This document shows, one piece after another, positions 1 through 10,800 of a DNA stretch of 64,000 nt. The notes under the pieces are model-generated. The model worked only from the letters and a program-made list of their open reading frames with translations, ran no database searches and was not told the DNA's origin. The stretch lies in contig NZ_CP112866.1 in the NCBI RefSeq assembly GCF_026410085.1, forward strand, positions 2,790,001 through 2,854,000, given 5' to 3'. Each line of letters opens with the position of its first letter. Position 1 is the stretch's first letter. A program made the position numbers and the translations under genes. The DNA comes from Pseudomonas quebecensis. Lineage in GTDB: Bacteria; Pseudomonadota; Gammaproteobacteria; Pseudomonadales; Pseudomonadaceae.

Positions 1-1131
1 AATGTCGGCCTGCCGACGCTGGCACAGACCTTCAACGCAGCGTTCCCGGCAGTGCAATGGGTGGTGCTGGCGTACCTGCTGGGCATCACGGCGGTCATCG
101 TCAGTGCGGGTCATTTGGGTGATCGCCTGGGTCGGCGCCGGGTGTTGATCGCCGGGTTGCTGCTGTTCGCGGTGGCGAGCGCAGTGTGCAGTGTCGCCCC
201 GTCGTTGAACGGTTTGATTACCGCGCGCGTGCTGCAAGGCCTCGGCGCGGCAAGCATGATGGCGATGGCCATGGGCCTGGTGGGCGATACCGTGCCCAAA
301 GAGCATATGGGCCGAGTCATGGGGCTGCTCGGCACCCTGTCGGCACTCGGTACGGCGATGGGTCCCAGTGTCGGCGGCCTGCTGCTCAGCCTGTGGGGGT
401 GGCGCGCGTTGTTTGGGGTGGGCACGCCACTGGGGCTATTGGCTGCCGCCCTGGCCTGGCACTATCTGCCGGTGGATCTGCCGCACGCACGCGCGCCCGG
501 CAGCTTGTGGTCACCCTTGAAAGCCGCGTCATTACGCGCCGGCCTGGCCATGAGCGCGCTGGTGTCGGCGGTGATCATGGCCACCTTTGTGGTCGGTCCG
601 TTCTATTTATCCCGTGGGCTGGGCCTCGCGCCTGAATGGATGGGCCTGGCGATGGCCGTCGGACCGGGTGTCGCCGCGCTCACCGGCGTACCCGCCGGGC
701 GCCTGACCGACCGCCTGGGCAGCCGGCGCGTCACACTGATCGGGCTGAGCACACTGCTGGGCGGCGCGCTGCTGTTGTCCCTGGCGTCGGGGCTGATGGC
801 CTATCTGGGAGCGCTGGTGATGCTGACCTGCGGCTACAGCCTGTTCCAGGCCGCCAATAACACCGCCGTCATGAGCAACGTGGACGCCGCCCGCCGTGGC
901 ACGGTCTCGGGCTTGCTCAACCTGTCACGCAACCTGGGCCTGATTCTCGGCACGTCAGCCTTGGGCGCGGTATTCGCCTGGGCCAGCCCGGACGTCATCC
1001 ACGCCACACCTGCATCTGTCACCCACGGCCTGCACATCACCTTCCGCGTCGCGGTGGGCCTGATCGTCCTGGCCGCTGCGATGGCAGTTTGCCGCATTGC
1101 CACTTTGAATACCCCGCTGAACACCCGTTGA
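1..1131 (+). CDS. MFS drug-type transporter, 5' end outside window
   Basis: The reading frame is open from the first base, so the gene starts upstream of the window; 376 codons are visible before the TGA. It encodes a very hydrophobic protein with the major facilitator motif A, GHLGDRLGRRR, after the second visible membrane segment and a degenerate copy, GRLTDRLGSRR, in the second half. This is the two-fold layout of a 12-helix proton antiporter. The segment LGTAMGPSVGG resembles antiporter motif C of drug:H+ exporters. The role is most likely export of small toxic molecules across the inner membrane; the substrate cannot be read from sequence. A GTG at 52 is only an internal codon, because the protein reads through it in frame. 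Confidence 0.9.
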   Translation, partial: NVGLPTLAQTFNAAFPAVQWVVLAYLLGITAVIVSAGHLGDRLGRRRVLIAGLLLFAVASAVCSVAPSLNGLITARVLQGLGAASMMAMAMGLVGDTVPKEHMGRVMGLLGTLSALGTAMGPSVGGLLLSLWGWRALFGVGTPLGLLAAALAWHYLPVDLPHARAPGSLWSPLKAASLRAGLAMSALVSAVIMATFVVGPFYLSRGLGLAPEWMGLAMAVGPGVAALTGVPAGRLTDRLGSRRVTLIGLSTLLGGALLLSLASGLMAYLGALVMLTCGYSLFQAANNTAVMSNVDAARRGTVSGLLNLSRNLGLILGTSALGAVFAWASPDVIHATPASVTHGLHITFRVAVGLIVLAAAMAVCRIATLNTPLNTR

Positions 1132-1212
1132 GGCAAAAAAACAAAAAAGGCGTTGCGCCAGACCGGGTTACATCGCGCATCATGGGCACTTTCAAGCTCA
1201 AGGGTAACGTCC

Positions 1213-2067
1213 ATGCGCGTTCTGTCATTGATGATGGGTCTTACGACGCTGGCCGCCACTACGGTGTTCTGCGCCAGCGCGATGGCGAATGAAGAAAGTC
1301 AGTTGGTACAACAGATCAACGCCTACCGCAGCCAGGTGCAGCGCTGCGGCGACCAGGGCTCCCAGGAATTGCCGCCGCTGACCAGCGACACGCGCCTGGT
1401 GCTGCCGGCCAACAGCGCCGGCGATCTGCAGCAGGCGCTGGCCCGGGCCGCGTACCCGATGGTGAACGTACAGGCCATCAGCCTGTCCGGTCCCAAGGAC
1501 GCGGCAGCGGCCATGAAGGCGGTGAGCGAGAGCTTCTGCCGTGTGGTGCTAGACCCGCAATACGTCGATATCGGCGTGAGCAACACAGGCCAGGACTGGC
1601 GCATCGTGCTGGCCCGCCCATTGCTGTCCAGCGGCCGAGGCGACTGGCAGACCGAGGGTAAGCAAGTGCTCAGCCTGATCAACGCCGCCCGCGCGCAGCC
1701 GCACCAGTGCGGTACGCAAGCCTTTACCGCCACCACCGCGCTGACCTGGAATGACAACCTGGCGGGCGCGGCCAACAGCCATACGCGCAATATGGCCAAC
1801 GGTAATTTCTTCGATCACCTGGACCACGATGGCCGTACCCCCGGCGACCGTGCCGAACTGGCCGGCTATACCGCCAAAACGGTCGGCGAAAACATCGCCG
1901 CCGGCCTCGACACGCCGCGCAAGGTGGTAGACGGCTGGCTTGCCAGCCCCGGCCACTGTGCCAATCTGATGAACCCGCAATTTCGCGAGCTGGGCGCCGC
2001 GTACGCCATGGACCCGAAGAGCGATGCAGGCATCTATTGGACGGCGCTGTTCGGCACACAACAATAG
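1213..2067 (+). CDS. Secreted CAP-domain (SCP/PR-1-like) protein
   Basis: This 284-residue protein starts with a signal peptide (basic MRVLSL, hydrophobic stretch, AMA cleavage site near residue 23). I chose the ATG at 1213 because the longer frame begins at a TTG and would bury the signal. Residues about 150-284 form a CAP domain with its usual marks: HTRNMA, FFDHLDHDGRTPGDR, VGENIAAG and WLASPGHCANLMNP. CAP proteins are extracytoplasmic; bacterial members (YkwD/SafA type) have no single known activity. Residues about 26-140 look like a degenerate second CAP copy: QQINAYRSQVQRCG mirrors LINAARAQPHQCG, and FCRVVLDPQYVDIG mirrors HCANLMNPQFRELG. The gene lies 81 bp after the transporter and is probably a separate unit. 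Confidence 0.85.
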   Translation: MRVLSLMMGLTTLAATTVFCASAMANEESQLVQQINAYRSQVQRCGDQGSQELPPLTSDTRLVLPANSAGDLQQALARAAYPMVNVQAISLSGPKDAAAAMKAVSESFCRVVLDPQYVDIGVSNTGQDWRIVLARPLLSSGRGDWQTEGKQVLSLINAARAQPHQCGTQAFTATTALTWNDNLAGAANSHTRNMANGNFFDHLDHDGRTPGDRAELAGYTAKTVGENIAAGLDTPRKVVDGWLASPGHCANLMNPQFRELGAAYAMDPKSDAGIYWTALFGTQQ

Positions 2068-2094
2068 AGGGCGGTCGGCAACCCTCGCCTTTTA
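2067..2094 (+). terminator. Weak intrinsic terminator after the CAP gene
   Basis: A GAGGG / CCCTC inverted repeat (2067-2071 and 2082-2086) lies at the stop codon and is followed by GCC and TTTT. The stem is only five base pairs, so the call is tentative. Confidence 0.35.
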
Positions 2095-2224
2095 AAACCA
2101 ACAGAGCATCAAAATGCCATCTCGTGGATAATCCGCTGAACTGGCGGCGGCCATTCGGGTCTGTAGCTTGGCTGCCTGGCCTATCCAAGTAACTAACGAG
2201 CGTGGCAAACAAGGTGTTACCCCA

Positions 2225-4411
2225 ATGATGAATTGGCTGCAAAGCAGCAGCGACATGGCTGAACAGGTTCGTCAGCATGATTGGGCAAGTACGCCCCTGG
2301 GGCCGTTGGAGCAGTGGCCGGATGTTTTGAAGACCACCGTGGCGCTGTGTTTCGCGTCGAGCTTTCCCCAGGCGATCGTCTGGGGGCCGCAACTGATCAC
2401 GCTCTACAATGACGCCTTCATTCCGATCCTAGGCAACAAGCCCTATGCCCTCGGCCGCCCGTTCAGTGAAATCTGGAGCGAGGTCTGGGACGAGGTCAGT
2501 CATATCGCCAGCGCGGCCTTCGAAGGCCATGCGACCTACATCGAAAACTTCCCGCTGATGATCGAGCGCGGCCCGGCGCCGGAACAGGCGTACTTCACGT
2601 TCTGCTACAGCCCGATACGCGACCCTCAGGGCAAGGTGGTCGGCATGCTCGACACCGTGACCGAAACCACCGCCACGGTGTTCCTCGCGCGTCGCCTGGC
2701 GCTGCTGGACGCCATCGGCAGCGCGGTAACCAACGCCAACGACGCCCAGGCGATCATGACCACCACCACCCGCCTGGTGGCTGAACATTTGCAGGTGAGC
2801 AACTGCGCCTACGCCGACATGGACGACGATGAAGACGGCTTTACCATCCGCGACAATTGGACCGCCCCCGGTTCGCCGAGCATTGTCGGCCGTTACAGCC
2901 TTGCGGCATTCGGCGAGCGCGCGGTCAAGTGCCTGCGCGCCGGTGAGCCGCTGGTGATCCATAACAATCTGCGCGAACTGCCGCCCCATGAAGCCGCGCA
3001 ATTCCAGGCACTGGGCTTGACCGCCACCATCTGCATGCCGCTGATCCGCAACGGTCGCCTGAGCGCGCTGATGGCCGTTCACGACAAAACGGCGCGGCCG
3101 TGGTCGCAGTACGACCTGGCCGTGCTGCGCGAAGTCACCGAGCGCTCCTGGGCACATATCGAGCGCGTGCGCGCCGACGCCGATGTGCGCGCCGGCCTGG
3201 CCGCCTATGCCGAACTCAATACCACTCTGGAACAGCGTGTCGAAGAGCGCACCCTGGCGTTGGCCCAGGCCGAAGCGGCACTTCGCCAGTCGCAAAAGCT
3301 GGAGGCCATCGGCCAGTTGACCGGCGGCGTGGCCCACGACTTCAACAACCTGCTGACCATCATTCGCTCCTCGGTGGACTTTCTGCGCCAACCGGGCTTG
3401 TCCGAAGAGCGCCGCCAGCGCTACATGGGCGCGGTCTCCGATACCGTCGAACGCGCCAGCAAGTTGACCAGCCAGTTGCTCGCTTTCGCAAGGCGCCAGC
3501 CGCTGAACCCGGAAGTCTTCGACGTCGGCCAGCGCGTGCAGAATATCGGCGAGATGCTCGAGAGCGTCACCGGTGCACGTATTCAAGTGCGCGTCGAGCT
3601 GCCGACGCAGCCCTGTTTTGCACGGATCGACCCAAGCCAGTTCGAAACCGCATTGATCAATATCGCCCTCAATGCGCGGGACGCCATGGACGGCCAGGGC
3701 ACGCTGACCCTGCGCGTCACCGGCCAACGCCCGCTGCCGCGCATCCGTGGCGATGCCGGCTCGCGCCAGGCGCATATCGCTATCGCACTGGCCGACACCG
3801 GCCCCGGCATTGCCAGCGACACCATCGAGCGTATCTTCGAGCCGTTTTTCACCACCAAGGCTGTCGGCAAAGGCACAGGGCTGGGGCTCTCCCAAGTGTT
3901 CGGTTTCGCCAAACAGTCGGGAGGCAATATCGACGTGGCCAGCACCCTGGGCCAGGGCTCGGTGTTCACCCTGTACCTGCCGCAGGTCGAAGCTCAGGCG
4001 TCGGTCCACCCCGGCCGGACTGACGAACCGGCACCGGCCCATGACACCGCGCACTGCCGTGTGTTGATCGTGGAAGACAATCTTGAGGTCGGACGCTTCG
4101 CCAGCCAGATCCTGCAGGACCTGGGCTACCAGACAACGTGGGCCACCGATGCCGAACAGGCGTTGACCCTGGCCGGCCAGGACGCGAACGCATTCGATGC
4201 GATTTTCTCGGATGTGGTGATGCCCGGCATGACCGGCGTAGCCATGGCCAAGGTGTTGCGCCAACGCCGCGCCGATCTGCCGGTGGTGCTCACCTCGGGC
4301 TACAGCGAAGAACTGGCGGAAAACGGCTATGAGGGATTTGAGTTCCTGCCCAAGCCCTACTCGGCCGATCAGGTCTCTCGCGTGCTGATCAAGGCCATGC
4401 TCAGGGATTGA
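2225..4411 (+). CDS. Hybrid sensor histidine kinase with C-terminal receiver
   Basis: This cytoplasmic signalling protein of 728 residues has no membrane segment. In order it has a PAS-like domain (about 20-150), a GAF domain (about 155-320), a coiled coil (about 325-365), a HisKA dimerisation domain with phospho-acceptor His371 in GGVAHDFNNLL, a GHKL ATPase (NIALNARDAMDG; DTGPGIA; GKGTGLGLSQVFG) and a receiver (about 610-728) with acceptor Asp663 in FSDVVMPG. The protein should autophosphorylate and pass phosphate to its own receiver; no output domain is present, so a phosphotransfer partner elsewhere or phosphatase control is implied. The start is the ATG at 2225, 8 bases after AAGGTG; the longer frame starts at TTG 2168. 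The input signal is unknown. Confidence 0.9.
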   Translation: MMNWLQSSSDMAEQVRQHDWASTPLGPLEQWPDVLKTTVALCFASSFPQAIVWGPQLITLYNDAFIPILGNKPYALGRPFSEIWSEVWDEVSHIASAAFEGHATYIENFPLMIERGPAPEQAYFTFCYSPIRDPQGKVVGMLDTVTETTATVFLARRLALLDAIGSAVTNANDAQAIMTTTTRLVAEHLQVSNCAYADMDDDEDGFTIRDNWTAPGSPSIVGRYSLAAFGERAVKCLRAGEPLVIHNNLRELPPHEAAQFQALGLTATICMPLIRNGRLSALMAVHDKTARPWSQYDLAVLREVTERSWAHIERVRADADVRAGLAAYAELNTTLEQRVEERTLALAQAEAALRQSQKLEAIGQLTGGVAHDFNNLLTIIRSSVDFLRQPGLSEERRQRYMGAVSDTVERASKLTSQLLAFARRQPLNPEVFDVGQRVQNIGEMLESVTGARIQVRVELPTQPCFARIDPSQFETALINIALNARDAMDGQGTLTLRVTGQRPLPRIRGDAGSRQAHIAIALADTGPGIASDTIERIFEPFFTTKAVGKGTGLGLSQVFGFAKQSGGNIDVASTLGQGSVFTLYLPQVEAQASVHPGRTDEPAPAHDTAHCRVLIVEDNLEVGRFASQILQDLGYQTTWATDAEQALTLAGQDANAFDAIFSDVVMPGMTGVAMAKVLRQRRADLPVVLTSGYSEELAENGYEGFEFLPKPYSADQVSRVLIKAMLRD

Positions 4412-4416
4412 GCGCC

Positions 4417-5595
4417 CTACTCCGCCACCGCGACCTGGTTGCGGCCCAAAGCCTTGGCGCGGTACAGCGCTTTATCTGCGGTATTCATCAGCCCGTGCAG
4501 GTCCTGCTGCCCAGGGTGGGTGGACGCCACACCGAGGCTGGCCGACAGGCCCTTGACCGGCTCGGCGGCCATGCCGGCGATGGACGCAATCAACTGCTCG
4601 GCGATAGCGCGCGCCGTCTCCAGCGAAGTGTTGGGCAGTAGCACCGCAAATTCCTCGCCGCCCAGACGCCCGTACACGTCGGCCTGCCGGAACGAGGTGC
4701 TGATCACTGCGCCGATCTGGCGCAGCACCTGGTCGCCGGCCTGGTGGCCGGCCTGGTGGCCGTAGGTGTCGTTGATCTGTTTGAAATGGTCCATGTCGAG
4801 CATCAGCGCGCACAGCGGCTGCTGGTGATGTCGACACTGTGCGTACAACGCCTGGGCACGCTCGAAAAACGCCCGGCGATTCATCAGCCCGGTCAGTTCG
4901 TCGGTCTGTGCGGCACGAGTGGATATGCTATGGGCCCGTTCCATCTGCCGCGTCAGGCGGAAAGCCTTCTCCAAGGCGTCGGACAGCTTGCGGGTGGCGC
5001 TGAATACAAAAGTGGAGAACACCAGCACCGCAATCGCGACGCCGACCTGCATCGACGACGGCTGCAGCAACAGCCACACCGTGCAGGGCATCAGCACGAG
5101 GCTGATGGAGACCACCGTCATGTAGCGATACGCCGAATAACAGGACACCGCAGCCACCGACATGCCCACGGTGAACAGCATGACCAGCACCTGGGACAGG
5201 CGGTCATCGGTGGGTATCAGCGCAAACGCACCGCCGCCCCAGATCCCCGCAGAAAGCACCAGCGTGATCCAATAGCGCCGTTCCCAGCGCGCCGGCAGGC
5301 GCTCGCTGTTGGGGCAGCGAAACCACTCCATGAACATCAGGATGCGCAACAGCGATGAAACGCCCAGGGCCGCCAGCCAGACCAGCATGATGGGTTGATC
5401 CAGGCGGTCCCAGCACAACCAGCACAGCATCGCCGCCGCCAGATAGCTGCCGAATATCGCCGCGAATGACTGCCGGAACAGCTGGTGCAGGCGGTCGGCC
5501 CGCACTTGCTGCTCGATGCGCTCATCCTGATCCTGCCCGTGTCCAAGGCCATTCATGAAATACGCCTGATTCCGTTGCCGCGACAAAGGCGCCAT
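4417..5595 (-). CDS. Membrane diguanylate cyclase (GGDEF)
   Basis: This 392-residue protein has an N-terminal block of hydrophobic segments (about 43-200, roughly five or six helices) followed by a GGDEF domain (about 228-385). The active-site motif is GGEEF at 312-316, preceded by DELTGLMNRR and LMLDMDHFKQINDTYGH, so cyclic-di-GMP synthesis is expected. The odd feature is a four-residue in-frame duplication, GHQAGHQAGDQV at 279-290, where the family has a single GHQAGD; it comes from an exact 12-bp tandem repeat at 4739-4762. This lengthens the loop between the Asn that contacts GTP and the conserved GD. The gene converges on the hybrid kinase with 5 bp between stops. An alternative start lies at Met14 (5556). 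Confidence 0.88.
   Translation of the reverse strand: MAPLSRQRNQAYFMNGLGHGQDQDERIEQQVRADRLHQLFRQSFAAIFGSYLAAAMLCWLCWDRLDQPIMLVWLAALGVSSLLRILMFMEWFRCPNSERLPARWERRYWITLVLSAGIWGGGAFALIPTDDRLSQVLVMLFTVGMSVAAVSCYSAYRYMTVVSISLVLMPCTVWLLLQPSSMQVGVAIAVLVFSTFVFSATRKLSDALEKAFRLTRQMERAHSISTRAAQTDELTGLMNRRAFFERAQALYAQCRHHQQPLCALMLDMDHFKQINDTYGHQAGHQAGDQVLRQIGAVISTSFRQADVYGRLGGEEFAVLLPNTSLETARAIAEQLIASIAGMAAEPVKGLSASLGVASTHPGQQDLHGLMNTADKALYRAKALGRNQVAVAE
4739..4762. repeat. 12-bp in-frame tandem duplication inside the cyclase
   Basis: GCCTGGTGGCCG occurs twice back to back (4739-4750, 4751-4762). It encodes the duplicated HQAG of the GGDEF domain and looks like a replication-slippage event. Confidence 0.9.
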
Positions 5596-5646
5596 TGTGG
5601 CACCCTGCCAGCAACGCGGACAACAGAATCCCGCACCGCAGAGCCT

Positions 5647-7884
5647 TTAACTCGGCTCGGGCCGCAGAATCAGCACCCCCAGTGGCGGCAGATTCAACGA
5701 CAGCGAAACGGGCTGACCATGGCGCGGCTCGTCGACGGTGAACACTTCGCCACCATTGCCGAAATTGGAACCGGCGTACATATCCGCGTCACTGTTGATC
5801 ACCTCGCTCCAGCACCCGGCAAACGGCACGCCCACGGCATAGTGCTCGCGAGGCACCGGCGTGAAGTTGGCCACCACCAACACCGGTTTGCCGTCCTTGC
5901 TCCAGCGCAGCCAGGCGTAGACGCTGTTGATCGCATCGTCGCCGATCAGCCACTGGAAACCTTGCGGCGCGTCGTCCTGCTCGTGCAGGGCCGGCTCCTG
6001 GCGGTACAGGCGATTCAAGTCGCCCACCAGCTTTTGCACACCCTGGTGTTCCTGGTATTGCAGCAGGTACCAGTCCAGTTGCTGGTCATGGTTCCACTCG
6101 CGCCACTGGCCGAATTCGCAGCCCATGAACAGCAACTTCTTACCCGGATGCATCCACATGAACGCCAGGTAGGCGCGCAGATTGGCAAATTTCTGCCAGC
6201 GGTCGCCGGGCATCTTGTCGATCAGCGAATGCTTGCCATGGACCACTTCGTCATGGGAGATCGGCAGGATGAAACGCTCGGACCAGGCATACACCAGACC
6301 GAAACTCAGCTCGTTGTGATGATGGGCACGGTATACCGGGTCCTGCTGGATGTAGTGCAGCGAGTCGTGCATCCAGCCCATGTTCCATTTGTAATTGAAG
6401 CCCAGGCCGCCTTGCTGGGTCGGCTGGCTGACGCCAGGCCAGGCCGTGGACTCCTCGGCGATCACCAGGGCTCCCGGCGCTTCCAGCGCAACCACGTCGT
6501 TCAAGTGGCGCAGGAAGTCGATGGCCTCCAGGTTCTCGCGCCCGCCATGCCGGTTGGGCACCCACTCGCCGGCTTTGCGCGAATAGTCGCGATACAGCAT
6601 CGATGCCACCGCATCCACGCGCAGACCATCGACGTGGAAGTGTTTGAGCCAGTGCAGCGCCGACGCCAGCATAAAGCCGTGCACTTCGGTGCGGCCCAGG
6701 TTGTAGATCAGCGTGTCCCAATCCTGGTGGAAGCCTTCGAGCGGGTTGGCGTATTCGTACAGCGCGGTGCCGTCAAATTGCGCCAGGCCGTGGGTGTCGG
6801 TCGGAAAATGCGCCGGCACCCAATCAAGGATCACACCGATATCAGCCCGGTGGCAGGCATCGACGAAGTAAGCGAAATCTTCCGGCGAGCCGAAGCGCGC
6901 GCTGGGCGCGAACTGCGACAGGGCTTGATAGCCCCAGGACCCGCCAAACGGGTGTTCCATGATCGGCATCAGCTCGATATGGGTGAAGCCCAGTTGCTGA
7001 ACATAGGGAATCAAACGCTCCGACAGTTCCCGCCAGCCGTACTGTCGGGCCACTTCACCGGCCTCGTCCAATTCGCACTGCCAGGAGCCGACGTGCAATT
7101 CATAGATCGACAAGGGCGCGCTGGACTTTTGCTTGTCGGCACGCGCCTGCATCCAGTCGTGGTCCTGCCAGTCCACTTGCAGCGGCGCGGCAACTTTCGA
7201 GGCGGTGTCCGGCGGCAGTTGGGTCGCCAGCGCCACAGGGTCGGCCTTGAGGGGCAAAATACCGTGGGCACCGAGAATCTCGTATTTGTAGGCGGCACCC
7301 GGCTGCAGGCGTGGGATGAAGATCTCCCACACGCCGGAAGGATGACGCAGGCGCATCGGATGACGGCGTCCGTCCCAGATATTGAAGTCACCCACCACCG
7401 ACACACGCCGGGCATTCGGTGCCCACACGGCAAAGCGCACGCCCTGCACGCCGTCGACGCTGGTGACCTGTGCACCCAGGCAGTTGCCCAGGTCGCGGTG
7501 ATTACCCTCGGCAAACAGATACAGGTCCATTTCCCCCAGCAGCAATTGGCTGAAGCTGTAGGGGTCTTCGGTGATCTGCTCGCCGCCGGCCCACTGAATT
7601 TTCAATAAGTATGGCTGACGAGTAGAGAAGTGCCCGACAAACAGCCCAGGCACCTGAGTCGCGTCAAGGCTGCCGAGCGTTTCGCCACCGTCGCGGCTCA
7701 GCACCTGCACACTCAATGCCTCCGGCAGGAATGCACGGATAAATTGGCCACCCTGCTCATCGTCATGGGGCCCGAGAATCGAAAACGGGTCGTGGTGCTC
7801 GGCGCGCACCAGCGCTTCGACGTCCTTGGACGCCGGCATTGCAGTCAACTTTGGCTGCAGCGGTTCTTTATGTGTATAGCTCAT
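5647..7884 (-). CDS. glgB: 1,4-alpha-glucan branching enzyme
   Basis: This 745-residue GH13 enzyme transfers oligoglucan segments to make alpha-1,6 branches. It has an N-terminal CBM48-type region ([13 protein letters not shown] near residue 34; [18 protein letters not shown]) and then a GH13 barrel with [18 protein letters not shown] (nucleophile Asp), [11 protein letters not shown] (acid Glu) and [12 protein letters not shown]. Its length is close to the usual 730 residues. The start is the ATG at 7884 because it overlaps the upstream treS stop as ATGA and has GGGGAG 5 bases before it; a start at 7914 would lie inside treS. As the last gene of the glgE-treS-glgB cluster, it branches the polymer made by GlgE. 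Confidence 0.96.
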   Translation of the reverse strand: MSYTHKEPLQPKLTAMPASKDVEALVRAEHHDPFSILGPHDDEQGGQFIRAFLPEALSVQVLSRDGGETLGSLDATQVPGLFVGHFSTRQPYLLKIQWAGGEQITEDPYSFSQLLLGEMDLYLFAEGNHRDLGNCLGAQVTSVDGVQGVRFAVWAPNARRVSVVGDFNIWDGRRHPMRLRHPSGVWEIFIPRLQPGAAYKYEILGAHGILPLKADPVALATQLPPDTASKVAAPLQVDWQDHDWMQARADKQKSSAPLSIYELHVGSWQCELDEAGEVARQYGWRELSERLIPYVQQLGFTHIELMPIMEHPFGGSWGYQALSQFAPSARFGSPEDFAYFVDACHRADIGVILDWVPAHFPTDTHGLAQFDGTALYEYANPLEGFHQDWDTLIYNLGRTEVHGFMLASALHWLKHFHVDGLRVDAVASMLYRDYSRKAGEWVPNRHGGRENLEAIDFLRHLNDVVALEAPGALVIAEESTAWPGVSQPTQQGGLGFNYKWNMGWMHDSLHYIQQDPVYRAHHHNELSFGLVYAWSERFILPISHDEVVHGKHSLIDKMPGDRWQKFANLRAYLAFMWMHPGKKLLFMGCEFGQWREWNHDQQLDWYLLQYQEHQGVQKLVGDLNRLYRQEPALHEQDDAPQGFQWLIGDDAINSVYAWLRWSKDGKPVLVVANFTPVPREHYAVGVPFAGCWSEVINSDADMYAGSNFGNGGEVFTVDEPRHGQPVSLSLNLPPLGVLILRPEPS

Positions 7885-10800
7885 GACGTCTCCCCACCGC
7901 GTGCAGTTTTCCATATAGGTATAAGCCCGCTCAACAGGCTGTGCAGCCCTTGCAGAGGCACGGGCAACCAGGTCGGGCGGTTTTCCGCTTCGTAAGCCAC
8001 TTCATACGCGGCCTTCTCCAGGCTGAACAAAGTCAGCGCGGCGTCCTGGCCGTTGGCATCCTGCCAGTCATGCGCCAGTGTAGACGTAGCCTGCTGATAA
8101 GCCTGGATAAATGCCTGACGCGCCTCCTTCACATAGCGCTCGGTCACACGCTGGCGTGCCTGATCGGCCTGGGCCGAATGGTCGACGCCTTGCAGATTCA
8201 AAGCCATCGCCGCCGCGTAATCGAAGGAGCGCAGCACACCGCTGACATCTTTGTACGGGCTGTGCTTGCCCCGTCGCTCATGCAGCGGTCGCGCCGGTTC
8301 GCCTTCGAAGTCGATCAAATAGGCATCGCCCTTCACCACCAGTACCTGGCCGAGGTGCAGATCGCCATGGACGCGAATGCGCAAGCCGCCCAAGGTGGCC
8401 TTCGCCAGGCTGTTCACGTGCGTGGCGATGGCTTTTTTCTGCGCCAGCAATTCACTGACCAGTGCCTGATCGGCAGGGTTCAATTGGTTTTGATGCAGTT
8501 CGAGCAGTTGCAGCGCGCGACTGATCTGCGCCCCGACATCCTTGGCCCAGGCCTGGGTGTCCTTAACGCTGGTGACTTCGGGCTTGAAGTCTTTATGGGT
8601 GGTAGTGGCGCCGAGCACTTGATGCATTTCGCCCAGGCGCTGGCCGAGCAGTGCGGCAAAATCCTCCAGTTCGCCCAAGGCGTTGTAGTGCTGCTCCTGC
8701 TCGGAAAGGGCCTCGGCCAGTTCGTCACGGATCGCGCGTTCCAGATTGTTCTGGGTCCACGTCCAGGCGTCGCCCTGATTGCTTAGATAGCCCTGGGCGA
8801 TCATCAGCAGGTTGTCCTGGCCGTCGCTGTCGTGACGCACCATGGCGCCCATCAACGGCGAAATATTCGCGTAACCGGCTTCGGTCAGGTACGCGCTCAT
8901 CTCAAGCTCCGGGTGCACCCCGGCGCTGACTTTGCGGATTAACTTGAGCACCAGGCTCTCGCCTACCACCACCGAACTGTTGGACTGCTCGGCAGACAAG
9001 TAGCGCACCGGCGACTCATCGTTCAGTTGCAGCGCGCCCAAGTGTTGCGTCGCGTCGAACCGCAACTCGCCGTCATTGCAGGCCAGCCGCGTGCCGGCTT
9101 GCAGGCCCTGGATCACCGCGCGAACAAAATGCTCAAGGCTGAACGCGTCGGTCACCAGCCCCACTTGGCGGGCTCGACGTACGCGGGCCATGGCCAGTTG
9201 CTGCGGCAAGGCGCTGGTGAATTGGTCTTCACCGAGGAAGCCCAACGGCAATTGATAACGGCTGACCTGGCCGCCGGCACTGACTTCCAGCTCGCTCAGC
9301 AACACCGGATGCTCGGCATCGCCAAATCGCACGCCGTAGGCAATGCGTACGCTGTCGATCGCCGTGTCCTTACCGGCAAACCAGCGCCGTTTGGGCAGCC
9401 AGGCCGGCAATGAGGTCTGTTCCAGGGTGGTGCGGCAAGGTTCTTCGAGCAGTTCTTCCATGCGTTTTTTCAATACCAATGTGGTGAAGTCGGGCATGCT
9501 CTGCGCCGGTTCCACATGCCAACTGGGCATCTGGTTTTCCGCGGCGAGCACAAACCAATAAAACCCGTAGGGCGCCAGGGTCAGCAGGAAATTCAGCTGG
9601 CCGATGGGCGGGAACGCGTTGCCGCCGAGCATCTCTACCGGGACCATGCCGGCAAATGCCGACAGGTCCAGCTCGGCCGCCTGGGCGCTGCGCGACACGT
9701 TGGCCACGCACAGGATGATCTCCGTGCGGCCATCGGCGCCGGTGTATTCGCGGGTGTAGGCCAGGATGCGGCGGTTGGCCGGCGAGAGCATTTTGAGGCT
9801 GCCGCGACCGAACGCCTTGGACTGCTTGCGTACCGCCAGCATGCGCCGGGTCCAGTTCAGAAGGGAGTGCGGGTCCTGGGTCTGGGTTTCGACGTTGACC
9901 GACAAATAACCGTAGAGCGGGTCCATGATCGGCGGCAACACCAGGCTGGCCGGGTCGGCGCGGGAGAAGCCGCCGTTACGGTCGATGGACCATTGCATCG
10001 GCGTGCGTACGCCATCGCGGTCGCCCAGATAGATGTTGTCGCCCATGCCGATTTCATCGCCGTAATACAGGGTGGGCGTGCCCGGCATCGACAGCAGCAG
10101 GCTGTTAAGCAATTCGACCCGGCGGCGGTCACGCTCCAGCAAGGGCGCCAGGCGTCGACGAATGCCCAGGTTGATCCGCGCGCGACGGTCGGCGGCATAG
10201 TAGTTCCACAGGTAGTCGCGCTCCTTGTCCGTCACCATTTCAAGGGTCAGTTCATCGTGGTTACGCAGGAAGATCGCCCACTGGCAATTGGCGGGAATTT
10301 CCGGGGTCTGGCGCAAAATATCGGTGATAGGGAAACGATCTTCCTGGGCCAGCGCCATGTACATGCGCGGCATCAACGGGAAGTGGAAGGCCATGTGGCA
10401 TTCGTCGCCGTCGTCGCCCTTTTTGTCGCCGAAATACAGCTGGGTGTCTTCCGGCCACTGGTTGGCTTCGGCCAGCAGCATGCGGTCGGGGTAATTGGCG
10501 TCGATCTCGGCGCGGATCTGCTTGAGCACCCCGTGGGTTTCTTCAAGGTTCTCGTTATTGGTGCCATCGCGCTCGATCAGGTATGGAATGGCGTCCAGGC
10601 GCAGGCCGTCGATGCCCATGTCCAGCCAATAGCGCATCACTTCAAGCACCGCTTTCATCACGTGCGGATTGTCGAAGTTGAGGTCGGGCTGGTGGGAATA
10701 GAAGCGGTGCCAGAAGTACTGGCCGGCGACCGGGTCCCAGGTCCAGTTGGACTTTTCGGTATCGAGGAAGATGATGCGGGTGCCGTCGTATTTCTGGTCG

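Noticed and set aside
2429..4264. 611-codon minus-strand open frame opposite the hybrid kinase
   Set aside because: Shadow of the kinase gene; no motif and atypical composition.
5485..7608. 707-codon plus-strand open frame opposite glgB
   Set aside because: Antisense of a clear branching enzyme with all catalytic motifs; the shadow frame has none.
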